Shown here in pieces: positions 23,478-31,642 of a stretch of DNA of 46,245 bases. Below the pieces are notes generated by a model. That model was not told the DNA's origin, did no database searches, and saw only the letters and a list, made by a program, of their open reading frames with translations. The stretch is from NCBI GenBank assembly GCA_023539395.1, contig JAKCEX010000001.1, positions 85,193 to 131,437 of the forward strand. The letters are read 5' to 3'. Position 1 is the stretch's first letter. Each line of letters begins with the position of its first letter. Origin of the DNA: Candidatus Geocrenenecus arthurdayi. GTDB taxonomy: Archaea; Thermoproteota; Nitrososphaeria_A; Caldarchaeales; Wolframiiraptoraceae. The position numbers were made by a program, and so were the translations under genes.

Positions 23478-24718
23478 GCTGGTATCACCTCTACGCATTC
23501 TTTAATTATTGAAGTCGGCTTAGCATTCATCCAATCTATCCATACATTGTATGGAGTGAATGCCCCCTTCGTTAATACAAGTATTACTTCCCTATTTACT
23601 CCCTGACCACCATCTAGATACCATAGATACTTACTAGATTTAGGTATGCCATCATAGATTACTGATTGAATATTAAATCCCACTTCTTCAGCTATTGGTG
23701 CAACTTCTTCTGCCATATCTACGATCCTACCATTAAGCTTGATTGTGCCGAGAACTATTACTGCAGCTCTATTCCATTTTAATACTCTGAAGACCTCTTT
23801 TAAGCAGTCTTTAATGAATTCCTTGAACTTCCTTATAGAATTTGTCTGGAAGAGTTTTTCTCTTACGTGTTTATAGCTGTATCCAAGGAACCATAGTCTT
23901 AGCCAGTTATCCCATGCATATGTCTGCATATTAAAGTATGGAGGAGAGGTAATTACGAAATCTATACTCTCATCTTCTAGTGGGAGGCTTCTAGCATCAA
24001 CCATGAAAGCGTAACCTTTTACTGCTGGGACACCATCTCTAAATACTCTCTCAGCCTTCAGCTTCAGACACTTTAAGACTTCTCTCTTAGGCTTCCTTAT
24101 ATTATTCTCCCTCACGTACCGTTTCATATAACCTGGAGACATAGAGAATGAATGAGAACTCTTAATACTTAGATGGATGTTTGATGGTCCGTGAAGTATT
24201 CCAAGCATTAATGCTTTTAAGAAGTTTGATAACTCTTCATCTTCAAGTTCCTGGATTAGTTCTCTTACTGCTAGAATCTGTCTTAAAGTATAGCTACTGT
24301 AAAATATCTTAACATTGTCTTCGATTTCATCTAAGTCTTGGTTATGTGCTCTCTGTATTACTCTAGGCTTAGCCCACTCAATCCAGCCTACTACATCACG
24401 GTAACTTACAGGTCTAATCTTCGCCATTGTTAAAACATATGCTTCAGGAGCTAGATCATTTCCAAAACCAATTCTATTGTTTAGACATGCTTCTAAGGGT
24501 GCTGTGCCCTTACCACTAAAAGGATCTAAGACTTTATCTCCAGGTCTAGAATACTTCATGATGAAATAGTAGGCTAGAGAAGGTGGGAAAGAACCTGTCC
24601 TAGAACAGATTCTATGTAGGCTTATCCCCCAATCATTCTTTGCATGTTTCCATGAATCCTTTATACTGTAGCTTTGAATAATCTTGTATCTACTCAATGC
24701 AATCGTCTTCACAAACAT
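23474..24718 (-). CDS. DNA amino-methyltransferase (N4-cytosine/N6-adenine type)
   Basis: 414 residues from ATG 24718 (a TTG lies one codon earlier). SAM-binding motif I is KVLDPFSGKGTAPLEAC at about residues 58-74, and the catalytic motif IV is ITSPPYFNMQTYAWDNW at about residue 255. TSPPY is typical of exocyclic amino-methyltransferases that modify cytosine N4 or adenine N6. The order (motif I before motif IV) is permuted relative to the common SPPY-first beta class, with some 190 residues between them that may be a target-recognition region. It could be an orphan methylase, half of a restriction-modification pair with the downstream gene, or an RNA methylase; DNA is favoured by the TSPPY motif. 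Confidence 0.75.
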   Translation of the reverse strand: MFVKTIALSRYKIIQSYSIKDSWKHAKNDWGISLHRICSRTGSFPPSLAYYFIMKYSRPGDKVLDPFSGKGTAPLEACLNNRIGFGNDLAPEAYVLTMAKIRPVSYRDVVGWIEWAKPRVIQRAHNQDLDEIEDNVKIFYSSYTLRQILAVRELIQELEDEELSNFLKALMLGILHGPSNIHLSIKSSHSFSMSPGYMKRYVRENNIRKPKREVLKCLKLKAERVFRDGVPAVKGYAFMVDARSLPLEDESIDFVITSPPYFNMQTYAWDNWLRLWFLGYSYKHVREKLFQTNSIRKFKEFIKDCLKEVFRVLKWNRAAVIVLGTIKLNGRIVDMAEEVAPIAEEVGFNIQSVIYDGIPKSSKYLWYLDGGQGVNREVILVLTKGAFTPYNVWIDWMNAKPTSIIKECVEVIPA

Positions 24719-24834
24719 CAATGGTTTTAATCATTAGCTTCTGGAGGAGTTAAGATAAGTAGCCAGAAAAGTTTACAGTATCAAGTGGAGATTATACTAG
24801 CAGACTGTGAGTGAACTCTGATTAATCTTAGCGG

Positions 24835-24851
24835 TTAAGGGATATCCTTAA
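24835..24851. promoter_or_regulatory. Inverted repeat upstream of phosphoribosyltransferase gene
   Basis: TTAAGG and CCTTAA form perfect 6-bp arms around GATAT, about 50 bases before the ATG at 24901 and upstream of where its TATA box would lie. The position fits an activator or a basal-factor site, but no second copy was found. Weak evidence. Confidence 0.3.
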
Positions 24852-24900
24852 TTACTAGTTTGTAGAAATTATTAAGTTGTTGAATAGTTTGGTGGTTGTT

Positions 24901-25470
24901 ATGAGTGAGAATACTATCTTACCATATACTGGACAGGAGTATTATGAATTGAATATCCAGGGATTTAAGAGGAGATTGCCAATGGTTCAAGTAAGTGAAG
25001 ATACTTGGATAGCATACTTTGATAGTCTAGGAGATAGAGAATTCATAGCCCATTGTGCAAATATACTATCAGAGTACCTTAAAGATACAGACGTACTAAT
25101 AACCGCTGAGAGTAAAGGAATAGCACTAGTTCATGAAGTATCACTTAAGCTTGGACACCCATACTACATAGTTTGTAGAAAAGAAGTAAAGCCATTCATG
25201 AAAGACCCTATAGTAGTAAAGTTTAAACCAATAACTAGCAGGCATGAACTAGTTCTATGCATAGATGGAAGATACAAGGAGAAGATATCGGGAAAGAGGG
25301 TAGGTATAGTTGATGATATAGTTAGTACTGGAGAAACAATAAGAGCTATGAAGAAGATAGTTGAAGAAGCAGGAGGAAAAGTTACAAAAATAGCTGCAAT
25401 ACTCGTAGAAGGAGAATATAGAACAGATGTATATCACCTAGGAATTCTACCTCTCTTCAAAAAGAAGTAG
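24901..25470 (+). CDS. Purine phosphoribosyltransferase-like protein
   Basis: 189 residues from ATG 24901, which has GGTGG at 24891-24895; a TTG 24 bases upstream is less likely. The PRPP-binding motif GIVDDIVSTGETIRA lies near residue 137, and TAESKGIALVHEVSLKLGHP is the earlier strand-loop typical of adenine or xanthine phosphoribosyltransferases. The protein would salvage a purine base with PRPP to give the nucleotide; some archaeal members instead act as purine-responsive regulators (PurR-like), but no N-terminal HTH is present here. It is monocistronic by spacing. Base specificity cannot be read from the sequence. Confidence 0.78.
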   Translation: MSENTILPYTGQEYYELNIQGFKRRLPMVQVSEDTWIAYFDSLGDREFIAHCANILSEYLKDTDVLITAESKGIALVHEVSLKLGHPYYIVCRKEVKPFMKDPIVVKFKPITSRHELVLCIDGRYKEKISGKRVGIVDDIVSTGETIRAMKKIVEEAGGKVTKIAAILVEGEYRTDVYHLGILPLFKKK

Positions 25471-25564
25471 CACAGTACATATATCACTAACTATTCACAG
25501 CGTACAACAATTAATTCTTCAGCAATAGTGAGAATGGATGTGGTATATGCAACCTCCCAAATTC

Positions 25565-25574
25565 CTTATATATT
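25565..25574 (+). promoter_or_regulatory. TATA box of the membrane protein gene at 25596
   Basis: CTTATATATT is centred about 27 nt before the ATG at 25596, predicting transcription start at the initiation codon. No ribosome binding site precedes the ATG, consistent with a leaderless message. Confidence 0.5.
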
Positions 25575-25595
25575 ACATGTACTATCAATCCATTA

Positions 25596-26273
25596 ATGAC
25601 TAGGAGTTATAAGTGGTTAGGTGGGATCGGGTACATCTTAATGTTGATACCGTTCGCGAATATTGTTGGATTTATTCTTGTAGGGATCGCATGGATCATG
25701 TCTGGAAGCGATACTAGGCAGGGAATATTCAAAGCTACAGGTATACTGATGCTCATCACTATGATACTAACCGTAGTAATAATAGCTTCTTGGTTCCCTA
25801 TAATAGGAAGTTTAATAGCTGGACTACCTCTAGCAGAATATCCAAGTGTTCCTCCACCAGGATTCTTCCGAGAATTTCTCAGAACTATCGGATTATTCCT
25901 AATACTAGTAGGTATCACAGCAGTCTTAGCGATAGTTGAATGGATACTTGAACTAGTATCTCATTTCAGAGCTGCAACAGTATATAATGTGAAATGGTTT
26001 AGGAGAGCAGGCTGGATGAGGATAGTTACTATCATAGTAGCTATCATCGTGATAGCATTATTCATACTATCAGCTCTATCTATAGGACTCTCACCAGCAT
26101 TCTTTACTACACCTTCAGAGATATTAAACCTAATAAGTCTATATATGGTCGGCTTAATCATCCCAGGAATACTCGGCCTACTCTCATTAATATTCTCAGC
26201 TATATCATTCTTCAGTATCCCAGAAGCTGCTGTTGAGAGGCGACCTCCATACCTACCCCCACCACCTGAATAA
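25596..26273 (+). CDS. Multi-pass membrane protein, DUF996-like
   Basis: 225 residues with about five hydrophobic segments, including GYILMLIPFANIVGFILVGI, ILMLITMILTVVIIASW, and IVTIIVAIIVIALFILSA. It ends in a Pro-rich cytoplasmic-type tail (YLPPPPE). The N-terminal KWLGGIGYILMLIPF followed by a second membrane span and a charged FRAATVYNVKWFRRAGW segment resembles the archaeal DUF996 pattern, where a conserved gate-like glycine-rich start is followed by paired helices. Function is unknown. The start is fixed by the TATA spacing. It is unrelated in function to its neighbours as far as can be seen. Confidence 0.6.
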   Translation: MTRSYKWLGGIGYILMLIPFANIVGFILVGIAWIMSGSDTRQGIFKATGILMLITMILTVVIIASWFPIIGSLIAGLPLAEYPSVPPPGFFREFLRTIGLFLILVGITAVLAIVEWILELVSHFRAATVYNVKWFRRAGWMRIVTIIVAIIVIALFILSALSIGLSPAFFTTPSEILNLISLYMVGLIIPGILGLLSLIFSAISFFSIPEAAVERRPPYLPPPPE

Positions 26274-26314
26274 ATCTTAAAAATTCCGCAGAATTAAAAG
26301 AAACTGAATGGTCA

Positions 26315-26944
26315 ATGGTTAAAGTGACGATAGACTCGATATTAGCTCGTACATTCCCTGGGATTTATCTTTCAACTAGAGAAGTTCAAGTAGATGTTAG
26401 GCAATCTAGGAACTTCGATGAGCAGATTGCAAAACTAAGAGCATCTATAGGTTATACTCTTGAGAATTTAAAGGATAACCCGATCATCAGGGCTTACCGA
26501 GATTTTTATTGGAAGATCGGTATAGATCCTACTAAGATTAGACCTTCTAGTGAAGCATTAGTTAGAAGGATTCTTAGTGGTTCATCTATACCCATGATAA
26601 ACAATGTAGTAGATGCTGGAAATCTCGCATCAATAGAAACACTCATACCGATAGGATTATACGACTTAGATAAGATGGTTGGAGAACCAGTTTTAAGATT
26701 TGCAAGACATGGTGAAGAATTTATAGATATTACTGGTAGAGTTAGAAAAATTCAATCGAATACGATAGTTTTAGCGGATGATATAGGTCTTATACATATC
26801 TTCCCCCATAGAGATAGCTTAAGAACGATGATTCAATGGGATACTAAAAGAGTGCTAATAGTTGCATGTGGAGTAGAGAATGTCCCAAATAGCTTAGTAG
26901 ACTATGCTGTTGACAGAGTAATACATTATCTAGAGATACTATAA
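26315..26944 (+). CDS. Stand-alone B3/B4 (PheRS beta-like) tRNA-binding domain protein
   Basis: 209 residues. The B3/B4 fold of phenylalanyl-tRNA synthetase beta is recognisable in RDFYWKIGIDPTKIRPSSEAL and in PMINNVVDAGNLASIETLIP with IGLYDLDK. Stand-alone B3/B4 proteins occur in archaea and bacteria, and related domains edit mischarged tRNA, so a trans-editing or tRNA-binding role is likely but unproven for this group. The ATG at 26315 follows the previous gene after 41 bases. No synthetase catalytic motifs are present. It sits upstream of the YjeF-type gene on the same strand with a 70-base gap. Confidence 0.75.
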   Translation: MVKVTIDSILARTFPGIYLSTREVQVDVRQSRNFDEQIAKLRASIGYTLENLKDNPIIRAYRDFYWKIGIDPTKIRPSSEALVRRILSGSSIPMINNVVDAGNLASIETLIPIGLYDLDKMVGEPVLRFARHGEEFIDITGRVRKIQSNTIVLADDIGLIHIFPHRDSLRTMIQWDTKRVLIVACGVENVPNSLVDYAVDRVIHYLEIL

Positions 26945-27018
26945 AGAGAGGAAGACTACGAACTCCAAATTAAAGATAAACTAATTATCCAGCTCATACA
27001 CATTATTAGAGAAACGTG

Positions 27019-28278
27019 ATGTTCGAGCTGGAAAGATTTACAATAACCAGTAGAGAGATGATGACAATAGATGAAAATAGTGAGTGGCTTGGAGTACCGA
27101 GGATTCTTTTAATGGAGAATGCTGGCGCAGCTGTAGCAAGAGCTGTTCTTAGTTGGATCGGTACGTTAAGAGGGGTTGAAGTCGTTGTATTCTGTGGACC
27201 TGGAAACAATGGTGGAGATGGTATGGCTGCAGCTAGGCATATGGCCTCCATGGGTGCTAAGACAACAGTCGTACTTCTTAGTCCGATAGAGAAGGTCAGG
27301 ACAAGTGAAGCTAAGTTAAACCTAGAAGCCATAAGAGCTATGAGAGAAAGCATAAAACTATTCGTAGTGGAAGACGTTAGTATGCTGCAGGAAATTAAGC
27401 CTCTAATTGAGAAAGCTGAAGCAGTAGTTGATGCAATCTTCGGGACTGGGATAAAAGGTAGTATTAAAGAACCATATAGAACAGCTATCCAGACTATTAA
27501 TTCAAGTAAAGCTTTCAAACTCTCAGTAGATATACCTTCAGGGATTAACCCAGATACTGGTGAGGTTGAAGATATAGCTGTAAGAGCAGATGTGACTGTA
27601 ACATTTCATAGAGTTAAGAAAGGAATAACTGCATCTACAGAGTATTGCGGGGAGATCATTGTAGCACCGATAGGGATACCTCCAGAAGCTGAATTAGTAA
27701 TGGGACCAGGAGACTTGCAGGATGCCTTAATAGACTTCTCACAAGAATCTAAACCAATAGGATTAGTAGAACCAGATGAAGAGATTATTAGGATTCTCAG
27801 TAAACTTGATACTAAAGTTTACTTAGATGATCCATTAAATAAACCCGTAGTATACATCGGTGAAAGTGTTGAGGAGTATCAGGAGATTAATCCTAGGAGT
27901 ATTGTATTATCTGAAGGGCTGAGAAGAGAATCAAAGATAGCTATTATAAAAGAATCTTCCATTAGTCTGCAGTCTATAAAGGATAAATCTAAAAGAGCTA
28001 AAGAACTAGCAGTTGAACATGGGAAAATAATCTATCTAGAATCAGATATAGATGTTGTTAGTGATGGTGATAAATGTAAAATTTCATGGTATTCTAGACC
28101 CCTAAGGAGAACAGGCTCTATGACTTTAAGAGCAATGATATTGTTCCTCTTATCACATAATGTAGACCCTTTTAGAGCATGCTGTGCAGCTGGCTACCTA
28201 GCAGGATACGTTGAAGAAAATGGATTAGAGAAACTCTCTTCCGAGCTTACATATAGAAAGTCTAGGATAGGTCTCTAA
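27019..28278 (+). CDS. NAD(P)H-hydrate epimerase (YjeF_N) with degenerate C-terminal dehydratase domain
   Basis: 419 residues from ATG 27019. Residues 1 to about 225 form the YjeF_N domain (PGNNGGDGMAAARHM, VDAIFGTGIKGSIKEPY, LSVDIPSGINPDTGEV), which epimerises R- and S-NAD(P)HX, damaged hydrated cofactors. In bifunctional Nnr proteins an ATP/ADP-dependent dehydratase domain of about 270 residues follows with a GTGD catalytic motif. Here the rest is only about 190 residues, and the region aligning by eye to that motif reads RRTGSMTLRAM before DPFRACCAAGYLAGYV. The Asp is absent, so the second domain is probably inactive for dehydration and may be structural. A separate dehydratase would then be needed elsewhere. 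Confidence 0.85.
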   Translation: MFELERFTITSREMMTIDENSEWLGVPRILLMENAGAAVARAVLSWIGTLRGVEVVVFCGPGNNGGDGMAAARHMASMGAKTTVVLLSPIEKVRTSEAKLNLEAIRAMRESIKLFVVEDVSMLQEIKPLIEKAEAVVDAIFGTGIKGSIKEPYRTAIQTINSSKAFKLSVDIPSGINPDTGEVEDIAVRADVTVTFHRVKKGITASTEYCGEIIVAPIGIPPEAELVMGPGDLQDALIDFSQESKPIGLVEPDEEIIRILSKLDTKVYLDDPLNKPVVYIGESVEEYQEINPRSIVLSEGLRRESKIAIIKESSISLQSIKDKSKRAKELAVEHGKIIYLESDIDVVSDGDKCKISWYSRPLRRTGSMTLRAMILFLLSHNVDPFRACCAAGYLAGYVEENGLEKLSSELTYRKSRIGL

Positions 28279-28468
28279 ATCTATTGAGGATACTCAAGAT
28301 ATTCTTTGGAACATATTCTATTAAAGATGGGGTTACCTCTAATTGATCATCTTTGAATATAATTCAAAGCTAAAAGTATCTAGTTTTATGTGGACGCATA
28401 TTCTTACCAACTTAAACCATATAGATTACTATTTCTCTTCTTGCCATTTATTTTTGATTAGTATAACG

Positions 28469-29083
28469 CTAAGTAGGTATGAATAATCGTGTAGGTTCTT
28501 CTCTCATTATTCTGTTTAGCTCAGATAACGTTAAACCTCTCTTTACATCCCCATAGATATCGCATTTAGAAGGGTTAAGGTATGCTGAGTGTTCTTTCAG
28601 TATTATCTCTACATTATAGCCTTTACTAGTCTTAGTCCTTATCTTTGCGAGGCTTCCTTCTCTAAGAGGTTCAGGTAGATTTATCTCTTCAACCTCTATA
28701 ATCTCGAAATTATTCTCTCTAAGTTTTTTCGTTATAGTTTCTAGTTCTTCACAATCCACCTCAATATCTATGTCGCTGTTTGGTTTGACTATGCCTCTCC
28801 ATACACTTCCAACTAGCCTTGGATTAAACTCTGAGATTATCTTCATTAATTCTAAAGCCTCGCTCCTCATATCAGAGACCCTTGCCCAGTATTCTTCACC
28901 CTCAGATTCTAGAGCTACTTCTAGTAGTTTTAAAGCTACTTCAAAATTTCTCGGCATAATTTTCGTTCCAATTTCTTTTGCAGCTATCTTCTTTGCTTCA
29001 ATATACTCATCAGCTCTGCCAGCGTATAGTATCCTAGCTGCATGTTCAGCTACTTTTTCTCTAAGAGATTTCTTAAACTTCAC
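28469..29083 (-). CDS. Nucleotidyltransferase-fold protein (minimal NTase)
   Basis: 204 residues from a GTG at 29083 which overlaps the end of rps3ae by 11 bases. The nucleotidyltransferase signature GSVWRGIVKPNSDIDIEV has the GS motif and the paired Asp residues of the polymerase-beta superfamily near residues 92-109, and a third carboxylate may be in GYNVEIILKEHSA. The first 85 residues are helical. It could add nucleotides to a protein, RNA or small molecule, or be the toxin-like half of a pair, but no antitoxin (HEPN or MNT partner) is adjacent. Translational coupling to a ribosomal protein gene hints at a conserved RNA-related task. Substrate unknown. Confidence 0.75.
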   Translation of the reverse strand: MKFKKSLREKVAEHAARILYAGRADEYIEAKKIAAKEIGTKIMPRNFEVALKLLEVALESEGEEYWARVSDMRSEALELMKIISEFNPRLVGSVWRGIVKPNSDIDIEVDCEELETITKKLRENNFEIIEVEEINLPEPLREGSLAKIRTKTSKGYNVEIILKEHSAYLNPSKCDIYGDVKRGLTLSELNRIMREEPTRLFIPT

Positions 29084-29723
29084 TGGATGTAAATGCAGAT
29101 GGAGTCGCCTCTTCTATTTCTTTACCAGTATAAATCCATTCTGGGATTTTCAATACTTTAGACTTAACTATCCCTACATGTCTCAATAGTGTAATCTTCT
29201 TAGCTTCCTGGAATATATCGGATGCTGTTTTTCCGAGAACCATTTCTTGTGCTAATTGAGCAAGTGTTAGATTCTTAGAAGCTTCTTCTAGAACCTTCTG
29301 CATTATTTTTCTTATCATCCTAACTTTCAGGCAGTGTGGGGTTAGTCTTTTAATTGTAAAAGCGACTGCATGGGCTCGTATCCCGAATCCATCTTTAGTT
29401 GTTAGATTAAAGATACCATCTATCCTCGTAGTCCCTCTTCTAACTAGGCTACGGAGAAATTCTCTACCATATTCATGCCCATAGAATATAGTTTCAGCTG
29501 TTAAGTCATCTTTTACCCTAACTATCTTGAATCTTATTAATAGATACTGTTTTGCGAAATCTCCTGTTAAGGTATATAAGCTTACCCAGATGGTTCTTCC
29601 AACAGCATCTTTTGGATCAGATACAAGAGTTGTACCTATCTCTTTGTATCCAAAGTAATCTGGAGAATATATTGTTACGACTTGTTTTGCTACTTTCTTC
29701 TCTGTCCCTGCTTTCTTCGACAT
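29073..29723 (-). CDS. rps3ae: 30S ribosomal protein eS1 (S3Ae)
   Basis: 216 residues from ATG 29723 (a TTG lies one codon earlier). Typical S3Ae content includes IWVSLYTLTGDFAKQYLLIR, FYGHEYGREFLRSLVRRGTT, GFGIRAHAVAFTIKR and LRHVGIVKSKVLKIPEW. It is a component of the small subunit platform near the mRNA exit. In many crenarchaea this gene is close to pcc1, a recJ-like gene and rps15. Here those three lie on the same strand but are separated from it by the divergent metal-transport cluster. Identity is secure. Confidence 0.95.
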   Translation of the reverse strand: MSKKAGTEKKVAKQVVTIYSPDYFGYKEIGTTLVSDPKDAVGRTIWVSLYTLTGDFAKQYLLIRFKIVRVKDDLTAETIFYGHEYGREFLRSLVRRGTTRIDGIFNLTTKDGFGIRAHAVAFTIKRLTPHCLKVRMIRKIMQKVLEEASKNLTLAQLAQEMVLGKTASDIFQEAKKITLLRHVGIVKSKVLKIPEWIYTGKEIEEATPSAFTSSEV

Positions 29724-29776
29724 CAAAATCGATTCTCGTATAACCTCAATAAGAGTATTGACGTTAGAGGTGGAAA

Positions 29777-29795
29777 AGTTTTATTTAATAAAACT
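29777..29795. promoter_or_regulatory. Perfect 19-bp palindromic operator candidate (metal-transport operon)
   Basis: AGTTTTATTTAATAAAACT has 9-bp perfect arms around a single central T. It overlaps or adjoins the probable promoter of the transport operon, 35 bases before the ATG at 29830. DtxR/MntR-family repressors bind palindromes of this size, and such a regulator is the last gene of this operon. Confidence 0.6.
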
Positions 29796-29804
29796 TAAAT
29801 CATC

Positions 29805-29821
29805 GTTTTATCCAGTAAAAC
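29805..29821. promoter_or_regulatory. Second, imperfect palindromic operator candidate
   Basis: GTTTTATCCAGTAAAAC shares the outer half-sites GTTTTA and TAAAAC with the upstream palindrome but has two central mismatches. The two centres (29786 and 29813) are 27 bp apart. Tandem sites of graded quality would allow cooperative repression near the transcript start. Confidence 0.5.
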
Positions 29822-29829
29822 CTAGAACA

Positions 29830-30885
29830 ATGCTTACAGAAGGAAAAAATGTACGAACAAGGATTGTGAACCTAATATTAGTAGCCTCATTTATCCTATT
29901 CCAGATAGGTTCAGTTAACTTACTCGGTGGTTCTGCGAATGAGGAGAAAATACTAGTAGCAGCCGTTGTTACACAATTAGCTTCAGTAGTAAGAGAAGTA
30001 GGCGGTGAGAAAATTGAAGTCGAAACTATCTTACCTCCATATGCTGACCCACACCATTATGAGCCATCCATGGATTCTCTCCTCAACACTCTATCTAAAG
30101 CTAAACTAGTAGTTACAACAGGTTCACATCATCTCGCAGTTGAAGAGAAGATTTACCAAGTAATTAATGAAGGGTTAGTAAAAGTAAGAGTTATTGGTTT
30201 ACCAGATTATGAAAGAAAAGGTCTAACATTATTGATAAATCCTAAAACTGGAGATGTAAATATCCATGAATACTACTATTCTATAAAGAACCTTAAAGCA
30301 ATAGCTTCTGCAATCACCGAAGAACTAATAAAAGTAGACTCAACCAATAAACAATATTATGCTGAGAGGTTGAATAACTATCTATCACGTTTAAACAAAA
30401 TAGAGGAAACCATTAGTCTTCTATCGAAAAATAACGTATACAATGTAAGAGTTATCACCTATACCCCCTTAATGCAATATGTTATTGAAGACCTAGGAGT
30501 AAAGTTGGTAGATGTAGTTGTTAGCGAGGTGGATGTAGAACCTTCAGAGAAAGACTTCTCTAACATGTTGACTAGATTAATAAATCGTGAAGCTGACTAC
30601 ATACTATTCTCTGATATAGAAGCGATAGAGAATCCGAAACTACTAGACCTACTTAGTAGACAAGGAGTCAGATACTACATTATACCCTTAAGTAGTCTTG
30701 CTGAAACTCCGGAGCTTGCATCTTTATCTACAGCTATTTTAGTATCGTCATCTAGTACCTCATATAACGTGGAGGTGGAAAGCCCCATGTTCGATATCCC
30801 ACTGGTGCTATCAATCCTTGCTAACGTAGTCTTGCTTTCTATTATTATTCTTCTAATCATTAAGGTGAGAAGGCATGGTGGGTGA
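29830..30885 (+). CDS. Zn/Mn-type ABC transporter substrate-binding protein
   Basis: About 351 residues from ATG 29830, chosen because an earlier TTG (29758) would place the operator palindromes inside the gene. The N-terminus has a signal-like segment (NLILVASFILFQIGSVNLLG), and a C-terminal helix (VLSILANVVLLSIIILLIIKV) anchors it outside the membrane. The ZnuA/TroA pattern is visible: ILPPYADPHHYEPSMDSL, VVTTGSHHLAVEEK, NIHEYYYSIKNLKAIA and a late SDIEAIENPKL acidic site. Where ZnuA proteins have a third His (HDAF-type) this one has TYTPLMQYV, so the ligand set may differ. It would capture Zn2+, Mn2+ or a similar ion. It overlaps the ATPase gene. Confidence 0.85.
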   Translation: MLTEGKNVRTRIVNLILVASFILFQIGSVNLLGGSANEEKILVAAVVTQLASVVREVGGEKIEVETILPPYADPHHYEPSMDSLLNTLSKAKLVVTTGSHHLAVEEKIYQVINEGLVKVRVIGLPDYERKGLTLLINPKTGDVNIHEYYYSIKNLKAIASAITEELIKVDSTNKQYYAERLNNYLSRLNKIEETISLLSKNNVYNVRVITYTPLMQYVIEDLGVKLVDVVVSEVDVEPSEKDFSNMLTRLINREADYILFSDIEAIENPKLLDLLSRQGVRYYIIPLSSLAETPELASLSTAILVSSSSTSYNVEVESPMFDIPLVLSILANVVLLSIIILLIIKVRRHGG

Positions 30886-31642
30886 ATTAGTTGTTAAGAA
30901 TCTAACGGTAAGATTTAATGGATTTAAAGCATTAGATGATGTTTCATTTAGGCTGGATTCACCATTCTTTACAGTCGTTATGGGACCAAACGGTGCGGGT
31001 AAAACAACATTACTGAAAAGCATACTAGGATTGATAAAGCCGGCTTCAGGCACTATCAAAGTATACGGGTTTGATGTGTTTAAGGAGACTACGAAGATTA
31101 GAAGAATAGTTGGATACGTACCACAAGTAATCAATATAAATTTGCATGTCCCAATGACTGTGAAAGAAATAGTTGCAATGGGTGCTTTAAGCAAAACTCT
31201 GCCGCCAAGAATCCTAGATAGAAGAACTGAAGAGAAAGTAGAAAAAATGCTCGAATTAGTAGAACTTGAAAATTACTCAGAAAAAGAATTCACGGGATTG
31301 AGTGGAGGTGAGAGGCAGAGAGTTCTCATTGCAAGAGCATTAATCAAGAATCCGAGGCTTCTCCTACTTGATGAACCATTCTCAATGTTAGATTTTGATA
31401 TAAAATGTGAAGTTGCAGGTTTATTAAGTAGACTTTTTACAAAGCTGAGTGTTGACATACTTTTAGTGGCTCATGAGCTAAGCCCCTGTATTGCTTATGA
31501 TCCACAAGTAATACTACTGAATAAGAAAATCTATGCTATAGGTAAAGCAGCAGATATTCTTAGACTAGATATTTTAAAGCAGGCTTACCCAGGGGTAACT
31601 GAGATCCCACAAGGATTTATCATAGGTGAGGATCATGCTTGA
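30875..31642 (+). CDS. Zn/Mn-type ABC transporter ATP-binding protein
   Basis: 255 residues with Walker A GPNGAGKTTLL, Q-loop VGYVPQVINI, ABC signature LSGGERQRVLIARAL, Walker B RLLLLDEPFSMLDFD and the switch His in LLVAHELSP. It powers uptake together with the permease that follows. The ATG at 30875 overlaps the binding-protein gene by eleven bases. The C-terminal half of the protein (ILRLDILKQAYPGVTEIP) is the usual tail of ZnuC/MntA-type ATPases. Confidence 0.92.
   Translation: MVGELVVKNLTVRFNGFKALDDVSFRLDSPFFTVVMGPNGAGKTTLLKSILGLIKPASGTIKVYGFDVFKETTKIRRIVGYVPQVININLHVPMTVKEIVAMGALSKTLPPRILDRRTEEKVEKMLELVELENYSEKEFTGLSGGERQRVLIARALIKNPRLLLLDEPFSMLDFDIKCEVAGLLSRLFTKLSVDILLVAHELSPCIAYDPQVILLNKKIYAIGKAADILRLDILKQAYPGVTEIPQGFIIGEDHA

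Noticed and set aside
27006-27518. Minus-strand open frame of 170 codons opposite the YjeF gene
   Set aside because: Shadow of the YjeF_N domain, which has conserved PGNNGGDG and FGTGI motifs on the plus strand.
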